A DNA stretch of 64,000 bases from CADEEN01 sp963751775 (GTDB taxonomy: Bacteria > Pseudomonadota > Gammaproteobacteria > Burkholderiales > Burkholderiaceae_C): the NCBI GenBank assembly GCA_963751775.1, contig CAVVVW010000005.1:1-64000 (forward strand), read 5' to 3'. The notes below the pieces were generated by a model, which was not told the DNA's origin, did not search any database, and saw only the letters and a list, made by a program, of their open reading frames with translations. Below, piece by piece: positions 1 to 5,741 of the stretch; the first letter of the stretch is position 1, and each line of letters opens with the position of its first letter. A program made the position numbers and the translations under genes.

Positions 1-1
1 C

Positions 2-58
2 GGCGTTTCCAAGCTGGACCTGGAGTCCATCTACCGCGACGCCATGCATTACTGGTGA
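2..58 (+). CDS. C-terminal end of an unidentified protein (partial)
   Basis: An open frame enters from the left edge and stops at TGA 56-58, giving 18 residues that end in DAMHYW. This is too short to assign to a family. It lies just outside the IS110 remnant and could be the end of an upstream cassette gene or of a gene broken by the insertion sequence. Only the stop and the frame are visible. Confidence 0.35.
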   Translation, partial: GVSKLDLESIYRDAMHYW

Positions 59-149
59 GGGCCGGGAGCGCTCGGTGTCCGAACGCGGCGGCAGACCGGG
101 GTCGGCCGCAGATGTCGACGTGTCGCCGCTGGCCGCCATGTGACGGCCC

Positions 150-262
150 GGTGGACCGCGTCCCGCCCTTGGGCGAACCAGCTCGGGCTTGCCGGCCTGG
201 TTGATGCCGTGCACGGCGAAGACGTTCTTGGCGAGATCGATGCCGACGTAGACAATGGCCAT
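150..262 (-). pseudogene. IS110-family transposase, 5' remnant
   Basis: Reading leftward from ATG at 262, the frame begins MAIVYVGIDLAKNVFAVHG, the characteristic N-terminus of IS110/IS1111 transposases; the Asp of VGIDLAK is the first acidic residue of the RuvC-like DEDD site. Similarity is visible for about 30 codons (to KPELVRP) and then decays, whereas the family is normally about 340 residues. The element is therefore a broken remnant. It sits about 110 bp from an attC core, which fits the known habit of IS1111-group elements of inserting at integron attC sites. The assignment is firm for the N-terminus; the exact breakpoint is not. Confidence 0.75.
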
Positions 263-363
263 GGACTTCCCCTTGTCGAGTGAGTTGATGAGACTTCGCA
301 CTTCCCATCGTGGCACTTCGTTGCCGGTCGCCGTTCCGCGGCTAGCTCGGGACGGGGAAGTCC
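263..363. repeat. Inverted repeat flanking the leader of the IS110 remnant
   Basis: GGACTTCCCC at 263-272 is repeated in perfect inverted form as GGGGAAGTCC at 354-363, enclosing about 80 bp directly upstream of the transposase start. In IS110-type elements the noncoding end next to the transposase start encodes the bridge RNA, and IS1111 elements have subterminal inverted repeats. The repeat is seen in the sequence; the link to a guide RNA or to an element end is inference. Confidence 0.4.
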
Positions 364-372
364 CTTTCATTC

Positions 373-379
373 GTTAGGC
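373..379 (+). other. attC right core (R') opening the visible cassette array
   Basis: GTTAGGC matches the integron core GTTRRRY and is followed by a cassette whose own R'' box (GCCTAAC, 793-799) is its exact complement. The left half of this attC is not visible; the sequence to its left belongs to the IS110 remnant. Recombination would occur between G373 and T374. Confidence 0.6.
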
Positions 380-395
380 GTCACAGGAGGAAGCG

Positions 396-791
396 TTGCT
401 GCACATGCATGGCAGAAAAGCTGTTCTGGCAGTAGCGACTGCGGCAGTCTTGTTCGGCGTCGTCACCGCGATTGCTGGAGCTCGTGCGCTCTTCGGCGCC
501 GGCCCTGGATATGTCGTCTACTTGCCGCTCCTGGGCTTCAACACGATCATGGGAATCGCGTATGTCGCAGTAGGCCTCATCGCGTGGCGAAATCTCAAGC
601 TCGCTGTCTGCGGGGCTGCCGCAATCTGTGTTCTCAATCTGTTTGCTCTCGGGTTGATCAACTACCTCTACACGCCGAACGGCTCCATCGCCAGAGAGAG
701 TCTTCAGGCCATGACGTTTCGAACGATCGTGTGGCTCGTGTTGTTTCTCGTCTTGGCGTGGGCGAGCCGTGGGAGTGCGGCCGAGAAGTGA
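396..791 (+). CDS. Cassette gene 1: small four-helix membrane protein, unknown function
   Basis: This 131-residue protein has about four hydrophobic segments (near residues 8-30, 38-60, 66-90 and 106-124) and ends in a short polar tail. I do not recognise a family. AGGAGG at 385-390 lies 5 nt before a TTG at 396, so TTG is the likely start; ATG at 405 is the alternative. The stop at 789-791 is immediately followed by the attC R'' box, the compact layout expected of a cassette. No promoter is visible between the core site and the gene, so expression probably depends on upstream transcription. Confidence 0.65.
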   Translation: MLHMHGRKAVLAVATAAVLFGVVTAIAGARALFGAGPGYVVYLPLLGFNTIMGIAYVAVGLIAWRNLKLAVCGAAAICVLNLFALGLINYLYTPNGSIARESLQAMTFRTIVWLVLFLVLAWASRGSAAEK

Positions 792-792
792 C

Positions 793-920
793 GCCTAACC
801 CTTCGCTCGAGCCGACTCGCACCGGTATGGCACTTGGCCCGCGAGGCGGATGAGAAGAATCAGTCCGCCTCGCGGGCCAAGCGCCATACCGGCGCTCGCG
901 GCTCAGCTCAAACGTTAGGC
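793..920 (+). other. attC site 1 (128 bp, long hairpin)
   Basis: R'' GCCTAAC (793-799) pairs with R' GTTAGGC (914-920). Between them is a long imperfect palindrome: the arm with GGTATGGC and GGCCCGCGAGGCGG returns in inverted form as CCGCCTCGCGGGCC and GCCATACC. GCTCAGCTCAAAC precedes R', as in the other sites here. It is the longest attC of the array. Confidence 0.9.
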
Positions 921-951
921 CGCACTTTCACTCGTCACGTCAGGAGACACC

Positions 952-1434
952 ATGACCGCGAATATCATCCGCTTCATCGGCCTGCTACTCATGTCTCTGC
1001 TGGTGGGCACCATGTTCGGCATCTGGCTCGGCTTTAATCCTGCTGGGCTGACGGCAGCCACCTACGTCGAAGAGCAGCAACACACGATTCGCGCCCTCAA
1101 TACGGTGCTGCCTGTTCTCGGCGCCATATGCATCTTGCTCACCGCCGCGCTTGCCGCGCTGACGAAAGGCGACAGGCTTGCACGGAATCTACTCATTGTC
1201 GCGGTGGTATGCCTCGCGGTAGCCGGTCTCATCACTCGCTTCGAGAATCAGCCGATCAACAGTCAGGTCATGACATGGAGCGCCCAGGCTCCCGCCACCA
1301 ACTGGATGGAGCTTCGAGACACGTGGTGGCATTGGCACATTCTGCGGACCGTAGCGGGCATTGGTGCATTGACCCTCACGCTTCTGGCCGCACTTGGCAG
1401 GTGGCGTCCAGCCTCGCCCCCGACTGCGGCCTAA
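952..1434 (+). CDS. Cassette gene 2: DUF1772-like (anthrone oxygenase-like) membrane protein
   Basis: This 160-residue protein has four predicted membrane helices (near residues 7-25, 50-70, 80-98 and 134-152). The order of features, a first helix with GTMFGIW, a polar loop with N/Q, the segment NSQVMTWS and then RDTWWHWHILRT before the last helix, fits the DUF1772 family. Some members are called anthrone oxygenases; most have no tested function. AGGAGA lies 6-11 nt upstream of ATG 952. The TAA stop overlaps the attC R'' box, as in other tightly packed cassettes. Family assignment is from recognised pattern only. Confidence 0.7.
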   Translation: MTANIIRFIGLLLMSLLVGTMFGIWLGFNPAGLTAATYVEEQQHTIRALNTVLPVLGAICILLTAALAALTKGDRLARNLLIVAVVCLAVAGLITRFENQPINSQVMTWSAQAPATNWMELRDTWWHWHILRTVAGIGALTLTLLAALGRWRPASPPTAA

Positions 1435-1543
1435 CCCTTCGCTCGAGCGGACCTCCACCGGGCATGGCCCGTCGAAGCTCTCAGGCTCATGTTCCGCTTC
1501 GCCGGGCCACGCCGGTGGCGGCCGCTCAGCTCAAACGTTGGGC
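1429..1543 (+). other. attC site 2 (115 bp)
   Basis: R'' GCCTAAC (1429-1435) and R' GTTGGGC (1537-1543) flank an imperfect palindrome. The R'' complements the start of its own cassette (GTTAGGC at 914) rather than the R' on its right. That is the pattern expected when cassettes are independently mobile units. Confidence 0.85.
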
Positions 1544-1584
1544 GTCACCAGCAGCATCTGCCCACACACCCCCGAGGAACTTCA

Positions 1585-1974
1585 ATGACCAGGCAACTGT
1601 TTAGCTCCGGATCCACCTTCGAACAAGAGATAGGCTACTCGCGTGCAGTGGTCGCTGGAGAGTGGGTCTTTGTTTCAGGCACCACCGGCTTCGACTATTC
1701 CAGTATGACCATCGCCGAGGGACTGTTGGAGCAGACCGAACAGTGTCTGAAGAACATCGCCTCGGCGTTGCAGCAGGCAGGCTCGAGCCTGGCGGACGTT
1801 GTGCGAGTGACCTACGTACTTCCGAACGGAGCGGATTTTCCTGAATGCTGGCCGGTGCTTCGCAAGTACTTCGGTGAAATTCGGCCAGCCGCCATGATGG
1901 TCTCCGCAGGTCTCGCGGACCCTCGAATGCGAATCGAGATCGAGGTCACGGCCTTGAAGCAATCAAAGGCGTGA
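1585..1974 (+). CDS. Cassette gene 3: RidA/YjgF-family enamine/imine deaminase
   Basis: This 129-residue protein belongs to the RidA (YjgF/YER057c/UK114) family of trimeric cytosolic enzymes that hydrolyse reactive 2-aminoacrylate-type intermediates. VSGTTGFD near residue 30, the central NIASALQQAGSSLADVVRVTYVL and the C-terminal MRIEIEV carry family features, the last including the Arg-x-Glu that binds the substrate carboxylate. I chose ATG 1585 because GAGG lies 7-10 nt upstream and the family begins here; the same frame is open further upstream only through the attC. A complete RidA gene is present as a mobile cassette. Confidence 0.88.
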   Translation: MTRQLFSSGSTFEQEIGYSRAVVAGEWVFVSGTTGFDYSSMTIAEGLLEQTEQCLKNIASALQQAGSSLADVVRVTYVLPNGADFPECWPVLRKYFGEIRPAAMMVSAGLADPRMRIEIEVTALKQSKA

Positions 1975-1994
1975 GTGGTGCCCTCCACAGTGAC

Positions 1995-2066
1995 GCCCAA
2001 CCCTTCCATCGAGGGGACGCACTCCGGCCTACGGCCTACGTGCGCCCCTCATGTCAAACGTTAGGC
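1995..2066 (+). other. attC site 3 (72 bp)
   Basis: R'' GCCCAAC (1995-2001) complements this cassette's own left core GTTGGGC (1537-1543). R' is GTTAGGC (2060-2066). Inner arms GAGGGG and CCCCTC pair around a short spacer that includes GGCCTACGGCC. Confidence 0.88.
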
Positions 2067-2082
2067 AACTCAAGGAAAGACC

Positions 2083-2964
2083 ATGGCCACCCGACGGCCT
2101 CAAACTCCGCCTACTCCGAAAGCTGCTATGGAACTCGTCGTCTCCCGCGACGAAGCCAAGCAACGTCTTCAGGATCGGATCGACAAAGGGTTGGAGCTCA
2201 AGCAGCGTCAAGTTACTACGCCTGCCGCATTCGAGGAGCTGTCCAACGCATACAGCAAGTGGGATTCGTTCAATTCGGAACTCCTGCGACGTATCTTCAC
2301 AACTGAAGAGGCGGCCCGCGAGTACGACTTCTGGGGTGTGGCATCAATCGCCTATCACGAGCCATCGTTGGGCGAGCGGATCGCCGACGTCTACAAGAAC
2401 GTTGACAAGAAGATCCATCGACTCGATTCGCTGATTGAACGGCTCGAGCTCATTCCATTGAGCCAGCAGGTCGCTGCTTCGCAGCCTAGCGAGTCGCCCA
2501 CCACCTCCCCAAGGTCTAAGAAGGTTTTCGTGGTCCACGGGCACGACGAAGTTGCGAAGACGGGACTCGAAGTGTTTCTACATGAGATCGGCCTTGAACC
2601 CATCGTCCTACACAGGCAGGCCGATCAAGGCCTTACCGTGATCGAGAAATTTGAGAAGCACAGTGATGTTGGCTATGCCTTCATATTGCTGACGCCCGAC
2701 GAAGTCGCCTACCACGTTGCCGATGATCCAAAGCCCGACACTGACAGGAAGAAGGAACTCCGCGCGCGTCCCAATGTCATCTTTGAGTTTGGCTACTTCG
2801 TCGGTAAGCTGGGCAGATCCAAGGTTTGCTGCGTCTACACAGGGGATGTCTCGCTCCCTAGTGATGTGAACGGCATGATCTACAAGCGCTACGAGAAAAG
2901 TATTGAAGAGGTGGCTTACAGCGTCATCAAAGATCTCAAAGCGTCCGGGTACGGAGTTGCCTAA
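2083..2964 (+). CDS. Cassette gene 4: TIR-like (PF10137-type) predicted NADase/nucleotide-binding protein
   Basis: The 293-residue protein has an N-terminal helical part (about residues 15-145, charged and partly coiled-coil-like) and a C-terminal TIR-like domain (about 148-290). Domain landmarks are VFVVHGHDE, LHRQADQGLTVIEKFEKHS, AFILLTPDE, RPNVIFEFGYFVGKLGR and LPSDVNGMIY. These match the TIR-like family whose members include effector domains of CBASS/Pycsar anti-phage systems, which degrade NAD+ when activated; a Glu in the domain is the usual catalytic residue. No cyclase or CARF gene is adjacent. Defence function is inference. AAGGAAAG precedes ATG 2083, and the TAA lies inside the attC R'' box. 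Confidence 0.85.
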   Translation: MATRRPQTPPTPKAAMELVVSRDEAKQRLQDRIDKGLELKQRQVTTPAAFEELSNAYSKWDSFNSELLRRIFTTEEAAREYDFWGVASIAYHEPSLGERIADVYKNVDKKIHRLDSLIERLELIPLSQQVAASQPSESPTTSPRSKKVFVVHGHDEVAKTGLEVFLHEIGLEPIVLHRQADQGLTVIEKFEKHSDVGYAFILLTPDEVAYHVADDPKPDTDRKKELRARPNVIFEFGYFVGKLGRSKVCCVYTGDVSLPSDVNGMIYKRYEKSIEEVAYSVIKDLKASGYGVA

Positions 2965-3036
2965 CCCTTCGCTGCAGCCGACCTGCTACGGCTGGCTTCG
3001 CCCGCCTACGCAGGCGGCTGAGCTCAAACGTTAGAG
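2959..3036 (+). other. attC site 4 (78 bp)
   Basis: R'' GCCTAAC (2959-2965) complements the cassette's own left core (2060-2066). R' is GTTAGAG (3030-3036), which departs from GTTRRRY at its last base. Inner arms with GCAGCCGACC and CAGGCGGCTGAGCTC form the stem. Confidence 0.85.
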
Positions 3037-3064
3037 AGCAAGCATGACTTCAGAGGAGAACACC

Positions 3065-3865
3065 ATGCGAACGATTCACTGGCTGATGACTGCGGTTTTT
3101 GCACTGATGCTTACAGGCTGCGCGGGAATGCAGACTGGTGTGAACCCGGAGACGAGAGCTGCTGTAGCGCCAACCGGGAAGCTCCGGGTCGCATTCCTCC
3201 TAGTACCCCTCTATGCGGCCAAGGATCCCGCGACTGGGGACCTCAGGGGCATCGCGCCCGACCTCGGGCGGCAGCTCGCGCAGCGTCTCGGCGTGCCGTT
3301 CGAGCCCGTCATCTACCCCAACCCTCCCGCGCTGGTGGGCGGCACGAAGTCCGGCCAGTGGGACGTGGCGCTCTTTGGAATCAGCGCCGAGCGTGCGGCT
3401 GACATGGATTTCTCGGCGCCGTTAATGGAAGTCGAGCAGGGGTACCTCGTCCGCGCCGGCGTGCCCATCACTACGGCATCGGAGGTGGACAGGGCAGGGG
3501 TCCGGGTCGTAGTCCTGGAAAAAGGCGGCGCGGACGTGATTCTTTCTCAGACACTGAAGAACGCGACCATCATCCGCGTTAAGACCCAGCCTGAAAGCGC
3601 TGCCCTGCTGGACGCGGGAAGGGCCGAGGTATATGCCGCGACCAAGACGGCCCTCTTCGGCGTTGCCGCAAGCCGGCCGGGGTCGCGGATGCTCGAAGGT
3701 CGGTTCCTCGTCGAGCCGTTCGGCATGGCCGTGCCCAACGGGCGCAATCCTGCCGCCGCGGCGTACGTCGGCAAGTTCGTCGAGGACGCGAAGGCGGGCG
3801 GGCTGGTCAAGGAGGCCATCGAGCGCGCCGGGCTGCGCGGCGTAGTCGTCGCCCCACTCAAATGA
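3065..3865 (+). CDS. Cassette gene 5: periplasmic solute-binding lipoprotein (SBP family 3-like)
   Basis: The product is 266 residues. A lipoprotein signal peptide (residues 1-21, ending in the lipobox LTGC) is followed by a family 3-type extracellular binding domain: KLRVAFLL at the start, DLRGIAPDLGRQLAQRLGV, then SGQWDVALFGISAERAADMDFSAPLME, the typical lobe-hinge pattern. I prefer ATG 3065 to ATG 3044 because AGGAG ends 7 nt before it and the signal peptide begins there. Such proteins normally deliver amino acids to an ABC permease or act as sensor domains; no partner lies in the array, so the ligand and role are unknown. Confidence 0.8.
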   Translation: MRTIHWLMTAVFALMLTGCAGMQTGVNPETRAAVAPTGKLRVAFLLVPLYAAKDPATGDLRGIAPDLGRQLAQRLGVPFEPVIYPNPPALVGGTKSGQWDVALFGISAERAADMDFSAPLMEVEQGYLVRAGVPITTASEVDRAGVRVVVLEKGGADVILSQTLKNATIIRVKTQPESAALLDAGRAEVYAATKTALFGVAASRPGSRMLEGRFLVEPFGMAVPNGRNPAAAAYVGKFVEDAKAGGLVKEAIERAGLRGVVVAPLK

Positions 3866-3869
3866 TGCT

Positions 3870-3932
3870 CTCTAACCGCGGCTTGGACGGCGACGCCCGC
3901 GAAGCGGGCGCGCGTCAAGCCGGACGTTAGGC
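3870..3932 (+). other. attC site 5 (63 bp)
   Basis: R'' CTCTAAC (3870-3876) is the exact complement of this cassette's own unusual left core GTTAGAG (3030-3036). This confirms the cassette limits. R' is GTTAGGC (3926-3932). The stem is GC-rich (GCGGCTTGGACGGC with its inverted partner). Confidence 0.85.
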
Positions 3933-3984
3933 GCCACGAAACTCTGCCGCCTCGTCGGAGCACACTTGCCCTCGGGAAATCCGC

Positions 3985-4569
3985 ATGAACCAACTGCCGC
4001 AGATGGCGTTCTCCCACATCGGCCTCTACGTCACCGACATGGCGAGCATGGTCAGCTTCTACACGGGGGTACTTGGTTTCTCGGTAACCGATCGAGCGCG
4101 CATTCGTGATAACAACGTGGTATTCCTCTCCCGAAGTCCGGACGAGCACCACCAGATAGTTCTGGTGCCGGGTCGCGCATCGCAAGGCCCTTCTACCGTC
4201 AATCAAATCTCGTTCCGAGTCATAGCACTCGCTGAGTTGCGGCGGCTCCACGGACAGTTGGTGGGGTTGGGCGTTTCCGGCATCAATCCAACCAACCACG
4301 GGGGTTCGTGGTCCGTCTATTTTCTAGATCCAGAGGGAAACAGGATCGAGTTCCTTGCGCAGACTCCCTGGTACGTGCCCCCTATATCGGTCTCGCTTGA
4401 CCTGTCCCTTTCCGACGCCGAGATTTACAGTCTTACTGAGGCTATGGTCGAAAAGACACCTGGCCATATGCTGCGAACCCGATGGCGGGAGCAGCTAGAG
4501 CGGCGGCTGAACGAGGAGGGAACCATCGAGCGGCGGGCTTCGCCATCTGACGCGCCAGCTCTTAGGTGA
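3985..4569 (+). CDS. Cassette gene 6: VOC (glyoxalase/extradiol dioxygenase-like) protein
   Basis: This 194-residue protein is of the vicinal-oxygen-chelate fold. The first beta-alpha-beta-beta-beta module starts FSHIGLYVTDMASMVSFYTGVLGF, and the second includes NQISFRVIALAELRRLH and VYFLDPEGNRIEF. The candidate metal ligands His in SHIGLYV and Glu in NRIEF are present. About 60 extra residues follow the VOC domain. The domain occurs in glyoxalases, fosfomycin/bleomycin resistance proteins and dioxygenases; the substrate cannot be read from sequence. VOC resistance proteins are common integron cargo, but that role is not shown here. Confidence 0.82.
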   Translation: MNQLPQMAFSHIGLYVTDMASMVSFYTGVLGFSVTDRARIRDNNVVFLSRSPDEHHQIVLVPGRASQGPSTVNQISFRVIALAELRRLHGQLVGLGVSGINPTNHGGSWSVYFLDPEGNRIEFLAQTPWYVPPISVSLDLSLSDAEIYSLTEAMVEKTPGHMLRTRWREQLERRLNEEGTIERRASPSDAPALR

Positions 4570-4585
4570 AGCGAGCAGACGTGAC

Positions 4586-4663
4586 GCCTAACCCCTCCAT
4601 TGAGCGGACGTTCCAAAGGTCGCTTCGCGCCTTTTGGCCCGCCGCTCATGTCAAACGTTGGGC
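4586..4663 (+). other. attC site 6 (78 bp)
   Basis: R'' GCCTAAC (4586-4592) matches the cassette's own left core (3926-3932). R' is GTTGGGC (4657-4663). Arms TTGAGCGG and CCGCTCA pair, with inner arms CCAAAGG and CCTTTTGG. Confidence 0.88.
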
Positions 4664-4708
4664 GGCATTAGGTCAGGTTCCGCTCCGACACGTACAGGTC
4701 TAGCGTAC

Positions 4709-5035
4709 ATGGATCCGCGCGTTCTTCGACGAAGCTTCGTGGCCGGACTCTTCAGGGGGTTGCGCGTGGTGTGGCCGATTCTTTCTGGCCTGCTTGTGCT
4801 GATCGTCGCGCTCGGCGTAGCTGCCGGCTTGGTCGAAGGTTGGTCCCTGCAGGAGTCGGTCTACTTCTCTTTTGTATCGGGGTTGACCATCGGCTACGGA
4901 GACTTCGCCCCCAAGACGCTACTCGGACGGGCGCTCGCAATCGCTATTGGCGTATGCGGCATCTTGGTAACAGCACTGGTTGCAGCAGTCGCGGTGAAGG
5001 CACTGACGGACGCTCAGGATGGTGGCGATGGCTGA
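4709..5035 (+). CDS. Cassette gene 7: two-helix potassium-channel-like protein (Ion_trans_2)
   Basis: This 108-residue protein has a first membrane helix (about 20-42), a pore helix with YFSFVSGL, the selectivity-filter sequence TIGYGDFAP and a second helix (about 75-97). That is the minimal two-helix potassium channel layout, like KcsA or the pore module of larger channels, without a regulatory domain. The start at ATG 4709 is supported by the end of the attC at 4663 and the position of the first helix; the frame is open further upstream only into attC. A tetramer in the inner membrane is expected from the family. Physiological role is unknown. Confidence 0.83.
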   Translation: MDPRVLRRSFVAGLFRGLRVVWPILSGLLVLIVALGVAAGLVEGWSLQESVYFSFVSGLTIGYGDFAPKTLLGRALAIAIGVCGILVTALVAAVAVKALTDAQDGGDG

Positions 5036-5076
5036 GTCACTGGCGGGCATCTGCCCCTCACAATCGTCGCAATGCC

Positions 5077-5134
5077 GCCCAACCCTTCGTTCCGCCGGAC
5101 GGCCTACGGCCGCCGGTGAAATCAAACGTTAGAA
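5077..5134 (+). other. attC site 7 (58 bp)
   Basis: R'' GCCCAAC (5077-5083) complements the cassette's own left core GTTGGGC; the match extends to GCCGCCCAAC against GTTGGGCGGC. R' is GTTAGAA (5128-5134). Inner arms CCGCCGGACGGCC and GGCCGCCGG form the stem. Confidence 0.85.
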
Positions 5135-5341
5135 GGCACGGAATGCATCCGTGGCTCCGGGGGCATTCGCAAAGTCAGGTGGTCCCGCCAAGGCACCGAG
5201 AAATCCGGTGGCGTGCGGGTGGTCTACATGGTGCGCAATGAGGAAGGCGAGGTCTATCTGCTCACACTTTTCGCGAAGTCTGAGAAGGAGAACATTCCTC
5301 TTGCCGTGTTGAAGGAGATTCGCCGTGCCCTTGAAGTCTAG
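5135..5341 (+). pseudogene. Cassette gene 8a: RelE/HigB-type toxin lacking its N-terminus
   Basis: The frame that stops at TAG 5339-5341 reads IRGSGGIRKVRWSRQGTEKS followed by GGVRVVYMV and ends in LKEIRRALEV. This is the C-terminal half of a RelE/HigB-type ribosome-dependent mRNase (DUF4258/HigB-like). No start codon or upstream coding sequence exists: the frame runs straight into the attC core at 5128-5134. The first in-frame ATG (5228) would leave only 37 codons. The toxin was therefore cut at the cassette junction and is probably inactive. Confidence 0.7.
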
Positions 5342-5639
5342 AAAGCTTTCCCCGCGTGCCATTGCAGCACTGGAGGCGAAGCGAGATGTAGGCGCTGAGA
5401 TCCTGCAGTCGGTCAAGGACATGAGGGCCGGGAAAGGCAAAGTCGTGTTCTCTCCCGCAGTAGAAGCCAGGACCGCCACGGGCCTGTCTCAGTTGCAGTT
5501 TGCCGGTTTGCTTGGGGTTTCGGTGCGAACGCTTCAAGGTTGGGAGCAGGGCCGCAAGCAACCCAGCGGCGCGGCGCGCACCCTCCTGGCAATCGCGCGC
5601 GTCAATGCCAAGGCCATCTTGGCGGTCTCAGTTGGGTAG
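5325..5639 (+). CDS. Cassette gene 8b: XRE-family antitoxin (HigA/NadS-like)
   Basis: This 104-residue antitoxin begins at GTG 5325, overlapping the toxin remnant by 17 bp, the usual translational coupling for toxin-first pairs. Residues about 50-100 form a helix-turn-helix domain: TGLSQLQFAGLLGVSVRTLQ followed by GWEQGRKQPSGAARTLL, with the typical Q-x-x-F/A and WEQG signatures. The N-terminal part (EILQSVKDMRAGK) is the toxin-binding arm seen in NadS/HigA proteins. With its toxin truncated it may persist as an orphan antitoxin able to neutralise related toxins. Confidence 0.82.
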   Translation: MPLKSRKLSPRAIAALEAKRDVGAEILQSVKDMRAGKGKVVFSPAVEARTATGLSQLQFAGLLGVSVRTLQGWEQGRKQPSGAARTLLAIARVNAKAILAVSVG

Positions 5640-5662
5640 TGCAACGATGCTGGGCAAATGAC

Positions 5663-5733
5663 GCCGAACCTTTCGTTCCAGCCACAAGATCCGGCCTGCG
5701 GCCTCCGCATGCGGCTGAACTCAAGCGTTGAGG
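5663..5733 (+). other. attC site 8 (71 bp, degenerate)
   Basis: R'' GCCGAAC (5663-5669) and R' GTTGAGG (5727-5733) flank CCTTTCGTTCCAGCC with inner arms GGCCTGCGGCC and CGCATGCGGCTGAACTCAAGC. Both cores depart from consensus, and R'' does not complement the left core of its own cassette (GTTAGAA). The site looks decayed. Confidence 0.65.
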
Positions 5734-5741
5734 TGGCTGCG

